Source: Variovorax paradoxus EPS (GTDB lineage: Bacteria; Pseudomonadota; Gammaproteobacteria; Burkholderiales; Burkholderiaceae_C). Taken from it: a DNA stretch of 64,000 bases. Position 1 is the first letter of the stretch. Every line of letters begins with the position of its first letter. Shown piece after piece: positions 55,201 through 62,456 of this stretch. Where the stretch lies: contig NC_014931.1 in the NCBI RefSeq assembly GCF_000184745.1, positions 992,001 to 1,056,000 of the forward strand, written 5' to 3'. A program made the translations under genes and the position numbers. The notes beneath the pieces were generated by a model. The model was not told the origin of the DNA. It saw only the letters and a list, made by a program, of their open reading frames with translations, and did not search any database.

Positions 55201-55945
55201 GTACGTTGCCAACGGAATGCATCCAGACCGTGTTGTCGTGAACAAGAACGGCGTGTTGTTGCCCACGCGTCCGCGCGCCCGACGTGATCCCCAGGCGCCT
55301 GTGCGATTCGCCTATCTGGGCGGGCGTGCGGTGCACAAGGGCTACTTCTGGCTCAAGGACATCTTCGAGTCGATGCCGCAGACCGATTACGTGCTGCGCA
55401 TCACCGACATCGCGCAGCGCATGGGTCCGCCGTCCATTCATGCCGACGAGTGGGAGGCCGGGGGCCGGATCGAGATCACGCCGCCGTACGACCAGGACAG
55501 CATGGACGAATTCTTCGACAGCGTCGATGTGCTGCTGATTCCGTCGCTGTGGAAGGAGAGTTTTGGTCTGGCGGCACGCGAGGCATTGGCGCGCGGGCTC
55601 TGGGTGATCACCACGGCGTCCGGCGGCGTGGTCGAGGACATCGTGGACGGCGTGAATGGAACGATCGTCCCGATCGGTGATGCCGAGGCATTCCGCGCCG
55701 CCCTTCGCCGCGCCATGACCGGGTCGGCACACTGCAAGGACGGGGGGCACGCCATGGCCGCAGGCATCCGCGATTACCCCACGCAGGCCCGGGAACTCAA
55801 GGGCTTGCTGCTGCGCGCCAGCCGCGAGCGGGCAGCACCTGCATCCAGCGAGACCGCATCGCGGCCGCCTCCCGCGGTGATACCGATTCTTGCGTCGAAT
55901 GCGGACAGGGCGTCGGCGCGGGCGCAACCTTTGTGCCCGGCATGA
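52292..55945 (+). CDS. Trimodular protein: class I methyltransferase-like domain, coiled coil, two glycosyltransferase domains
   Basis: 1217 residues. Residues about 10-215 look like a Rossmann SAM-type domain (TIVEIGTRSAAAFF; DASIDLLHIDASHP), of the kind paired with sugar-modifying enzymes. A helical coiled coil follows (about 235-345, ERQQLSDRLRDATSAEKRL). Residues about 415-775 form a glycosyltransferase-like domain (SFYDVDDLVFEPDEYRR, INIAPLENTAFNQAKSNIKFIE). About 785-1175 is a GT4-type domain (PLSFGGATIVAEQLARELAG ... VDVLLIPSLWKESFGLAAREALARG) with the E-x7-E motif. Likely assembles a surface polysaccharide or glycoprotein glycan. No other glycan genes adjoin. Confidence 0.85.
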   Translation: MSHLLNPMDHPVCLVTPSHLPPGGTSIEHLPFVMWLVDTMRPRTIVEIGTRSAAAFFASCEVVASRGLQTHCHGLVLQDDAAAPHAVELTEVAALHAYHDPLYGHFSRLKHTRVGEGAAGFADASIDLLHIDASHPLIAPDAQLAQWLPKMSRSGVLLVHGAQACDMTDEVRAAWSAVPRSHAGFDFAHDRGLSVCCVGREVAPPVLAMSRLDEEKAAVLRLAYLTLGARLTAQLKAKELLRALDHCAGERQQLSDRLRDATSAEKRLIHQARALRGQARERAAEALHRDAALERLQERVQTLSAQLAQKDSLVDGLSSTLVTQGAELSSIHRSVGWSLVRRYWNLRARWLPSDTRRGQAYERQRDRFLRLGRNLLGPAPGEPGTALDFSGHGRPATHQGARPWEQPLTKGSGPHMGRRVLIIGELSMPACKRYRIDQKVAMLERLGLDATVLDWHNDEACHNALQFHGLVIFYRVPAFAQTRRLAGEARRLGIPSFYDVDDLVFEPDEYRRSLEVMGLPRKEREIALEGARLYREMLSLCQHGIGSTTLIARQMRAYVAGDVHTLENGLDATILKLADEASTLVHPPRAAADMVTIGYGSGSRTHDADFALAAGALAAVMKQHKHVRLVIHGLLALPAALAGHSDQIFRIPFLDADDYLRAVAGWDINIAPLENTAFNQAKSNIKFIEAAAFRVPSICSATQPFAAVIEHGRNGMLARHPREWEEALRQLVESEPLRRRMGQEAHRTAMARYHPAVLAAGSMLPVVAHLPAAVQSARLKVLVANVLFAPLSFGGATIVAEQLARELAGDGCDVTVFTGLMQPVLPPYQVVRYESLGLPVIAVQLPVGGEASLEHRNPAMKEIFVQALRTLRPDVVHLHSVQWLSASLAEACLEEGVAYVITLHDAWWLCERQFMVREDQRYCGQRTVDLRTCSKCVADSAQTYRRSFYLRQALEGAALLLTPSEFQRQLYVANGMHPDRVVVNKNGVLLPTRPRARRDPQAPVRFAYLGGRAVHKGYFWLKDIFESMPQTDYVLRITDIAQRMGPPSIHADEWEAGGRIEITPPYDQDSMDEFFDSVDVLLIPSLWKESFGLAAREALARGLWVITTASGGVVEDIVDGVNGTIVPIGDAEAFRAALRRAMTGSAHCKDGGHAMAAGIRDYPTQARELKGLLLRASRERAAPASSETASRPPPAVIPILASNADRASARAQPLCPA

Positions 55946-55949
55946 AGTG

Positions 55950-55976
55950 AAAGGCGGCCGCCGGGCGGCCTTTCTC
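55950..55976 (+). terminator. Probable intrinsic terminator after the glycosyltransferase gene
   Basis: AAAGGC pairs with GCCTTT across a GC-rich loop (itself foldable), 4 bp beyond the stop codon, followed by TCTCTC. The uridine tract is short, so it may be weak. Confidence 0.6.
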
Positions 55977-56164
55977 TCGCGCCAGTGACGACCGCGCTCG
56001 GGCTTGCACCGCGGGGGCGTCGCCGCTCCAGAGGCCGCACCCGGGGCGGCTCGCGCGGTGCGGCGCAAGGGCATGGCGCCTGAGCCGCGCAACCGGACGC
56101 AGGGCTGTGTTTTCAGGTGTGCCGGATGTGGCCGCGAAACCTTCATTTGTCAAAAATCCATAGC

Positions 56165-56185
56165 GGCGGAATTGGTCGTTCCGCC
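56165..56185. promoter_or_regulatory. Inverted repeat upstream of the caspase-like lipoprotein gene
   Basis: GGCGGAA and TTCCGCC are perfect 7-bp arms around a 7-base spacer, 47 bp before the ATG. It could be an operator or a 5'-leader hairpin. No matching copy was noticed elsewhere in the window. Confidence 0.45.
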
Positions 56186-56232
56186 CGTCACAACATCTTG
56201 GGCGACGACCACGTCCGTTCGAAAAAGCAAAT

Positions 56233-58335
56233 ATGAGTTCAAAGGGCAGCACGAGACGCCAGGTGATGACGCGCGCGATGGCAATGGGCATGACTGCCGC
56301 CATCACCGCTTGCGGTGGCGGTGGCGGAGGCGGAGGCGGCGGCATTCCGTTCGGAGGGATTCCCAATGGCGGGGTCGACCCTGGCGACGGCGGCGAGTCC
56401 GGCTTCACGTCCGACCAGCGTTCGGCCGCGACTCGCCGCGCACACGACAAGTACATGGAGCTGCTTGCAGCGCAGACATCCGAGCCGATGCAAGCCCTGA
56501 GCCAGTGGATGCTGACGCAGCCCGAATACGACCAGGCCGGCGCGCGCGCCGATTCGGCCTGGGCGCGCTTCACCGACGGCCGGTATTTCCTCTACACCGA
56601 CAGTTGGGCACCCGTGGACCTGAGCAACGACGGCCCCCTCGAGCCCGAGCTGCGCGCCGGCGACGGCCTGGCCAAGGCCGGGCTCGTGGCGGGCAAGAAG
56701 GAGATTCCGAACAGCGAGCTGGCCGTGATCATGGCAGCCGACGCGAACGGGGACTTCGATCAGGTCAAGGGCATGCAACAGAAAGTGGCCAAGATGCTGC
56801 AGGACCAGGGCTGGCGCATCCACGGCGACCGGTCGTTCACCGTGGATTCCCTGCTGGCACTGGGCACTGTCGAGATGGGCATCTTCTATCTGGCGGCGCA
56901 CGGCGGCATGTTCGGGCCGAGCAATCAGCAGGAGTACTCGTTCATCACCGAGACCCGGGCGACCGCCGAGAACGAAGCCAAGTACCGGATCGACTTCAAG
57001 ACGGGCCGCCTGATCTATCACCGCGACCGCAATCGCGAAGAGGAGGCGGCAGGCAAGGCATTGCCGCCGTGCTACGCCATCACGGCGAGCTTCGTGCAGA
57101 AGCACTTGAAATTCTCCGACGGCGCGCTGATCGTGCTGCTGTGCTGCCACTCGGGCTCTCCGGAGGGCGAAGGATTTCGCAACGCCCTCGGAGGCGGCAA
57201 GGCGGTGACGATCGTGGCGTGGGACGGCAGCGGCAACGATTACGGTGCGCGGTCGATGGAGTACATGTTCGACCGGCTCGCGAGTGCCAACAGCCGGGAC
57301 CCCGCCAAGCCCAACAATCGCGCGTTCGACATGGACGATGTCTGGGAATACATGGGCCGCAAGTCGACCCGCCAGATCAAGCCCAACCTGCTGGTGACGC
57401 CGGCGGTGGAGTTCTTCAAGCCCGATGCGTATATCAAGCGCTTCGGCAACGGCTTCGACCTGAGCAACCCGGTGCTGGCCGAGCTGGAAACCGATCATGG
57501 CGACAAGCTCGTCTTGCACGGAAACTTCGGCTCCGAACAGGGCGTGGTATCGGTCGGGGGAACCGAGGTTGCCGTGCAAACATGGGAGAACGACAAGATC
57601 GAGCTGGTCTTGCCCACAGGCAAGTCCGACCCGAGCGGATCGCACGGCGACGTGGTGGTGACCGCGCGCAAACGCAAGAGCAACCGCCGCGTGCTGACCT
57701 CATGGCGCGGCACGGTCACCTACCTCTACGAAGACCTGGCACCCGAGGGCGACGAGGGAACGCTTTACAACAAGGTGGAAATCGACTTCCATTTGCGGGG
57801 CGACGCGCACGCAGGCCGCACGCAGGTCGATGGAGAACTGCGCTCGAACACCTGGAATCTCGCATTGGCCTCCGACAGCTCGGCCACCTATCGCGCCGCC
57901 GGCGAGCGCCGCTCGGGCGGCTTCGTGCTGCGAAGCTATTCGGGCAGCGGCGACTTGACGTACGGCGAGGTCGGGGAGGCGCTTTCGGGCACGGTCTTCT
58001 CGATGATCGGGCGCGTGAACGCAACGCTCAAGCGGATGGAACTGACCTTTTTCCAACCGCTGGATCGCCTGATGACGGATACCGATGCCAGCGGCAACGG
58101 CGTAAAGCGCAGCATGGTGTTTCCGGCAGGCGCCTTCGGCTACGTGGACCCCACCGGTGCTGGGGGCGATCACATGCCGCTGGCTTTCGGCACTCACCTG
58201 CCGATGGATGCCGCGGCGAATGTGCTGGCGTACAACAAGGCGATATTGGTCGAGGACGAACCGCGCAACCCGCTGACGGTCACCGTCTCGGCCATGACGG
58301 CTTCACCGGCATTCGACGACACCGTCGGCCGTTGA
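56233..58335 (+). CDS. Tat-type lipoprotein with caspase-like (clan CD) peptidase core and TIG-like domain
   Basis: 700 residues. The N-terminus has a twin arginine (TRRQVM) and a lipobox (ITAC, Cys27) followed by ten consecutive glycines, so it is probably exported and lipidated. Two motifs resemble the catalytic sites of caspase-like peptidases: a hydrophobic strand ending in His223 (FYLAAHGG) and one ending in Cys304/305 (IVLLCCHSGS), 81 residues apart. A TIG/IPT-like beta segment may follow (about 440-520). The C-terminal third is beta-rich and unassigned. Protease activity is inference; substrates and activators are unknown. Flanked by the glycosyltransferase and a LuxR-like gene. Confidence 0.6.
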   Translation: MSSKGSTRRQVMTRAMAMGMTAAITACGGGGGGGGGGIPFGGIPNGGVDPGDGGESGFTSDQRSAATRRAHDKYMELLAAQTSEPMQALSQWMLTQPEYDQAGARADSAWARFTDGRYFLYTDSWAPVDLSNDGPLEPELRAGDGLAKAGLVAGKKEIPNSELAVIMAADANGDFDQVKGMQQKVAKMLQDQGWRIHGDRSFTVDSLLALGTVEMGIFYLAAHGGMFGPSNQQEYSFITETRATAENEAKYRIDFKTGRLIYHRDRNREEEAAGKALPPCYAITASFVQKHLKFSDGALIVLLCCHSGSPEGEGFRNALGGGKAVTIVAWDGSGNDYGARSMEYMFDRLASANSRDPAKPNNRAFDMDDVWEYMGRKSTRQIKPNLLVTPAVEFFKPDAYIKRFGNGFDLSNPVLAELETDHGDKLVLHGNFGSEQGVVSVGGTEVAVQTWENDKIELVLPTGKSDPSGSHGDVVVTARKRKSNRRVLTSWRGTVTYLYEDLAPEGDEGTLYNKVEIDFHLRGDAHAGRTQVDGELRSNTWNLALASDSSATYRAAGERRSGGFVLRSYSGSGDLTYGEVGEALSGTVFSMIGRVNATLKRMELTFFQPLDRLMTDTDASGNGVKRSMVFPAGAFGYVDPTGAGGDHMPLAFGTHLPMDAAANVLAYNKAILVEDEPRNPLTVTVSAMTASPAFDDTVGR

Positions 58336-58348
58336 GACGCGCCTGCCG

Positions 58349-58412
58349 CCGAAGGTGGATGCGCCTTCGGTGAGATCCACGCCAGGACGAAGGCGGCCAA
58401 CCGGCCGCCTTT
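58349..58412 (+). terminator. Tandem hairpins after the caspase-like gene
   Basis: Two hairpins lie just beyond the stop: CCGAAGG/CCTTCGG (58349-58355 and 58364-58370) and a perfect 9-bp AAGGCGGCC/GGCCGCCTT (58390-58398 and 58403-58411). The second ends in three T residues only. They probably terminate the transcript or protect its 3' end. Confidence 0.6.
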
Positions 58413-58467
58413 GCCGGTCGCCCAAGACCGCGGGATCGACTAATCTCGCAGCCTTGGCTCCCCTGTC

Positions 58468-59601
58468 ATGGACAGGGCAGAACGAAGGCAAGCCATCGAC
58501 GAGGAGGCCATGGTTTCGCAACTTCCCGCGCGCGCACTCAACGCTGGCGCCCGGCAGCATCTCTGGCACGAGTTGGACATGCTGTGCCGGCTCGGCGTGG
58601 GCCTCGCTCCGATCGCCCCGGAAGTGTGCGCCGCGCTGCGCACGCTCGTCGGCGCCGATGCGGCAGCGCTGTTCTGGATGGACGAGCAAGGCCTTCCCGC
58701 TGGCTTCTTTCATGAGGATTCCCCCGCCTCGACGCAGGACTTGTTTCTCAACGAGTTCGAACGATTGTTCGTCGGCGCGCAAGAAACGAACGTGTTTGCT
58801 TTGGCCCGGCCCGATGGTCCGCGTGTGGGCCGCCTGCTTGCGCCCGATGCGGCCTACTTTCGCTCCAACAGCTATAACTTGCTGGTTCGCGCCAGTGGCC
58901 ATCACCACGCACTGGACATGCGGGTGGAGGTGCTGGGCCGCACGCGCGCGGTAGTCAGCCTGTTCCGGGCGCCCGGCGCGCGCGGCTTCGAGGCCCCCGA
59001 TGCCGCCGTACTCGACCGCACCGCGGCCCGCCTCGCCCGCGCCTTTGCGCGCGCACCCACACCCGCCTGGAGCGACAGTACCGATGGTTTGGTGGGGCAC
59101 ATGCTGCTCGATGCCGTAGACCGACGCCCCGTCCTGGCCGACATGTCCGCAAGGCTGCTGCTGCAAACCGCCAGTCTGCGGGGGGTGGGCCTCAAAGGCG
59201 GCCCCGATGCACCGCTGCCCTCCGATATTGCAAGCCGCCTGGGGCTGCCGTCCGACCCGACAGGCCAGCCCATCCGCATTCCCGTACCCTGCGGCGTATT
59301 GCGCGTCCAGGCGCACCTGCTGCATCCGCCGACGGGTACGGCGGGCAGTCCGGCACAGCTGCTGCTGACCCTCCAACTGCAGCGCATGCGGCAGATCGAC
59401 GTGGTGCGTCGCATACGGGAGCTGCCCCTGAGCCCCTTGCAGCGAGAAATTGCCGCCCTGGCCGGTATGGGGCACGCCCGCGCCGACTGCAGCGCACTCA
59501 CCGGAGTAGGGCAGGCGGCACTCAAGAAGCATCTGCGCGTCATTCTGGACGTCGCGGGCGCGACCGATTGGGACAGTCTGGCCCGGACTCTGCGCGCGTA
59601 A
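58468..59601 (+). CDS. LuxR-like transcriptional regulator
   Basis: 377 residues. The N-terminal part (about 25-210) looks like a GAF/PAS-type sensor (AALRTLVGADAAALFWMDEQG; VVSLFRAPGARGFEAPDAAVLDRTA). The C-terminal segment (about 318-377, LSPLQREIAALAGMGHARADCSALTGVGQAALKKHL) is a LuxR-type helix-turn-helix with loose similarity. The signal is unknown; no autoinducer synthase is nearby. ATG at 58468; MVSQLP at 58510 is an alternative. It lies beside the caspase-like gene, and its stop codon is inside a perfect palindrome. Confidence 0.78.
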   Translation: MDRAERRQAIDEEAMVSQLPARALNAGARQHLWHELDMLCRLGVGLAPIAPEVCAALRTLVGADAAALFWMDEQGLPAGFFHEDSPASTQDLFLNEFERLFVGAQETNVFALARPDGPRVGRLLAPDAAYFRSNSYNLLVRASGHHHALDMRVEVLGRTRAVVSLFRAPGARGFEAPDAAVLDRTAARLARAFARAPTPAWSDSTDGLVGHMLLDAVDRRPVLADMSARLLLQTASLRGVGLKGGPDAPLPSDIASRLGLPSDPTGQPIRIPVPCGVLRVQAHLLHPPTGTAGSPAQLLLTLQLQRMRQIDVVRRIRELPLSPLQREIAALAGMGHARADCSALTGVGQAALKKHLRVILDVAGATDWDSLARTLRA

Positions 59602-59624
59602 CGCGCGTAATCGCGTTACGCGCG
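59593..59624. repeat. Perfect 13-bp palindrome over the stop codon of the LuxR-like gene
   Basis: CGCGCGTAACGCG (59593-59605) and CGCGTTACGCGCG (59612-59624) are exact reverse complements around CGTAAT. The TAA in the left arm is the LuxR-like stop. There is no T-tract, so a protein-binding site or a transcript 3' hairpin are both possible. Confidence 0.85.
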
Positions 59625-59920
59625 TGCGGTCGCGACATCGTTCGCGCGGTACCCCTTGGGGGAATGGCGCGCGGCCGCGCCGCACTCAACAATCTCCCAA
59701 CACCGGGCGGCTCCTGCAGCCAGCGCGGCTGTGTCGATTGCCCCGTTTCCGCGGCGCCGCCCTTGCTGTACGACAGCGCTCGTCGCACGACGCAGCTCAA
59801 GGCAGTGCCGTCGATGAGCGGCCGTCTTCATTCCCTTTCATGTCGGAGAACTGTCAGTGCCATCCTCCCCGTTTTACGTCGCCCGGGTCCTGTCGACTTT
59901 GAACCAGGGGGGCCGTACGC
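59625..59920. other. Intergenic stretch before the third AraC gene, no supported gene
   Basis: 296 bp between the palindrome and the ATG at 59921. Only short, unrelated open frames are present on either strand. It probably carries the promoter of the AraC gene; I see no clear boxes. Confidence 0.5.
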
Positions 59921-61063
59921 ATGCATGAATGGCACGCCGACTTTCAACTGACCGAAAGGCCCAGAGGACGACAGGAGGCCTTCGTCGGGCGCTTCCCACG
60001 GGCGGCTGCGGCCGTCCCCGGCAAGCCCGCATTGCCCTCTGACCAGGGGTCGCTGGAAACCTTGGTCCAGAGCCTGCGCTTCGAGCCGTTTCTACACTTC
60101 CGCGTTCGTTTGGACCGCTCTTTCTGCGTGCACATCGACAGCCATCGGCGTGCGCCGATCTATGTGATCGACGGACATGACTGCTGGCTGCAATTGGGCA
60201 GCGAGCCCGCCATTGCATTGGCGCATGGCGACGTCGTCTTCCTGCCGCGCGGCGGTGCGCACCGCGTTTTCTCCGATCCGGCTGCGGCGCCTTCCAGCTT
60301 CGAGGATCTGCTGGCGTGCCAGCCCGCGCAGCGTGGCCCGACGCACGAGCCGCAGGCGGCCGGCAGCGACAGTGTCTGGAGCGGCAGCTTCTACTGGAGC
60401 GCTCATCTGGCCTCTCATCCACTGGTAGCGTCATTGCCGCCGGTATTGCATCTGCGTGCCGCGGACGCCGCTTCGTGGTTGCCCTTCCTGACCGACCTGT
60501 TGCGCTGGATGGCCGATGGGCACACGGGCGGCAAAGGCGTGGGGATGTCAGAGACCGTCGGCACCCTGATGCAGCATCTGGTGCTGGACTGGCTGCGACG
60601 CATGAACGCAAGCCCGCGCGTGAGCGAGCGGCTGGCCGCGGACATGCAGGACCCGCGGTTGCTCCTGGCGTTGGCAGCTATCCATGCACGGCCCGCGCAT
60701 CCGTGGACTGCGGAGTCGCTGGCCGGGCTCTGCCACATGAGCCGCACCACGTTTTCCACCCGGTTCCAGACGCAAATGCATCAATCGCCCATGCGCTACC
60801 TTGCATGCTGGCGCATCCACCTTGCAACGGGCCTGTTGCGCGAGCAGCGGCTTTCGCTTGACCAGGTGGCCGAGCGCGTGGGCTATTCGACGGGCGCGAT
60901 CCTTGCCCGAGCCTACAAGCGCGTGCTTGGCATCTCCCCACGAGGCGGCGAACGCAAAGAGATCGACGCATGTGCCATTCGCCCCGGCGACGAAGGCGCA
61001 TCTTCGACCGGTTGGCCGGAGAACCCGCAGCGCTCGGGGGGGCTGAGCGATCGAAGCGCATGA
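59921..61063 (+). CDS. AraC family regulator with cupin-type sensor domain, paralogue of the gene at 51261
   Basis: 380 residues. The cupin_6-like sensor domain is at about 45-240 (APIYVIDGHDCWLQLG; ALAHGDVVFLPRGGAHRVF) and the AraC domain about 255-345 (SLAGLCHMSRTTFSTRF; SLDQVAERVGYSTGAILARA). Sensor and DNA-binding parts both match the 51261 protein; the last 30 residues are an extra low-complexity tail, and the first 40 differ. Both copies may bind the same operator. ATG at 59921 is one of two nearby ATGs. Confidence 0.88.
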   Translation: MHEWHADFQLTERPRGRQEAFVGRFPRAAAAVPGKPALPSDQGSLETLVQSLRFEPFLHFRVRLDRSFCVHIDSHRRAPIYVIDGHDCWLQLGSEPAIALAHGDVVFLPRGGAHRVFSDPAAAPSSFEDLLACQPAQRGPTHEPQAAGSDSVWSGSFYWSAHLASHPLVASLPPVLHLRAADAASWLPFLTDLLRWMADGHTGGKGVGMSETVGTLMQHLVLDWLRRMNASPRVSERLAADMQDPRLLLALAAIHARPAHPWTAESLAGLCHMSRTTFSTRFQTQMHQSPMRYLACWRIHLATGLLREQRLSLDQVAERVGYSTGAILARAYKRVLGISPRGGERKEIDACAIRPGDEGASSTGWPENPQRSGGLSDRSA

Positions 61064-61279
61064 GCGTGCCTGCAGCGCGCAAGTGCGATTCACAGGGCCA
61101 TGCCGGTGCACGGAGGTGATTCGGAGGCGCCCGGTTGCCTCCGGATTTCATGAGCGGCCTCGGCACTTCGCATGATGAGGAAGGGGACGACGGGCCGCGG
61201 CACCTATCCGCCTTTGTCCTACCCGCGCTGCTGAATTCAAGCGGCAGCCTTCCGCCGCGCGCGGCGCAAAAACGGCGCC

Positions 61280-61552
61280 ATGGCCACCTACGAGTCCGTC
61301 CTGCATGTCACCGGCCGCTTCGAGGTCGTCGATGCGCACGACCGGCCGGACGTCGTCATCGAATACACCGAGTGCCTCTACCGCGTGAGCGTGTCAAAGC
61401 GCTACCCGGTGGAGCGCGGGCCGACGAGTTACCGGCTCAGCGACGGCACGCCGCTGCGCCGATCCGACAAGGGCTACTTTTTCGACACGCTCGACGGCGT
61501 GCGCCGGCTCTTCATGGTCGACGCCGTCGAGAAGTCCAAGGCGAATTGTTGA
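61280..61552 (+). CDS. Hypothetical protein, 90 residues
   Basis: I do not recognise the family. The frame has several aromatic/beta residues (VLHVTGRFEVVDAHDRPDVVIEYTE; TPLRRSDKGYFFDTLDGVRRLFMVDAVEK) and no signal peptide. It ends 10 bp before the convergent dkgB gene. Coding is likely from GC bias and clean ATG, but the role is unknown. Confidence 0.6.
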   Translation: MATYESVLHVTGRFEVVDAHDRPDVVIEYTECLYRVSVSKRYPVERGPTSYRLSDGTPLRRSDKGYFFDTLDGVRRLFMVDAVEKSKANC

Positions 61553-61562
61553 GCGTGATCGA

Positions 61563-62399
61563 TCAGTCCCAAGCCGGCGACAGCCCAGCCGGATCGGTCA
61601 ACCGCTCGCCACGGTCCAGCGCCGCCATCTGCGCCATCTCCGCATCCGTCAGCGTCAACTGCTGCGCCTTCAGATTGCCTTCGAGGTTCGCCCGCTTCGT
61701 GGACGACGGAATCACCGCATAGCCCAGCTGCATCGCCCACGCCAGCGTGACCTGCGCGGTCGTCGCGTCGTGCGCCTTGGCAATCGCCTCGATCACCGGA
61801 TCGGCAATCACCTTGCCGTACGCCAGCGTCATGTACGAGGTGATGTGGATGCCCTGGCTTCCCTGGCTTTTGGCGAATTCGGCCACCTTGCGGTTCTGCA
61901 GGTACGGGTGCAGCTCGATCTGGTTGGTGGCGATGTTCTCCGCGCCCACGGCCGCAATCGCTTCCTTCATCAGCGCGATGTTGAAGTTCGACACGCCGAT
62001 GCGCTTCGTGAGCCCCGCGGCCTTCGCCTCGGCCAGCGCGCCCATGAACTCGGCGACGGACACCGCGTTGCCGGGCGAGGGCCAGTGGATCAGCGTCAGG
62101 TCGACGTGATCGGTGCGCAGCTTGGCGAGGCTGTCTTTCAGGCTGGGCACCAGCTTGGCCTTGGCGTAGTTGTCGGTCCAGATCTTGGTGGTGATGAAGA
62201 GGTCGCTACGCGCCACGCCGCTTTCGGCAATCGCCTGGCCCACCTCGGCTTCGTTGCCGTAGATCTGCGCGGTGTCGATGGCGCGGTAGCCCACGTCCAG
62301 GCCGTTCTTCACCGAGTCGATGACCACCTGGCCCTTCAGGCGGAAGGTGCCGAGGCCGAAGGTGGGGATGGTGTTGGCGTTGTTGTTCGTCGTTGTCAT
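61563..62399 (-). CDS. dkgB: Aldo-keto reductase, 2,5-diketo-D-gluconate reductase B type
   Basis: 278 residues. The AKR catalytic tetrad is complete: Asp42 and Tyr47 ([11 protein letters not shown]), Lys72 (TTKIWTDNY) and His105 (LIHWPSPGN). NADPH-binding residues are in [12 protein letters not shown] near the C-terminus. The closest match by memory is DkgB, which reduces 2,5-diketo-gluconate and other carbonyls. Downstream of the MFS gene (57 bp), which may be co-transcribed. Confidence 0.93.
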   Translation of the reverse strand: MTTTNNNANTIPTFGLGTFRLKGQVVIDSVKNGLDVGYRAIDTAQIYGNEAEVGQAIAESGVARSDLFITTKIWTDNYAKAKLVPSLKDSLAKLRTDHVDLTLIHWPSPGNAVSVAEFMGALAEAKAAGLTKRIGVSNFNIALMKEAIAAVGAENIATNQIELHPYLQNRKVAEFAKSQGSQGIHITSYMTLAYGKVIADPVIEAIAKAHDATTAQVTLAWAMQLGYAVIPSSTKRANLEGNLKAQQLTLTDAEMAQMAALDRGERLTDPAGLSPAWD

Positions 62400-62456
62400 G
62401 GTGTTGTCCTGTGCGTTGATAAAGAGAGGAGAAAGAAAGAAGAGAAACCAGATCGA

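Noticed and set aside
59593..59624. Palindrome as a rho-independent terminator
   Set aside because: No T-tract follows on either strand; kept as an unexplained palindrome.
52292..61063. A defence island
   Set aside because: Apart from the caspase-like protein there are no nucleases, helicases, methylase-restriction pairs or phage genes; no integrase or tRNA boundary is visible.
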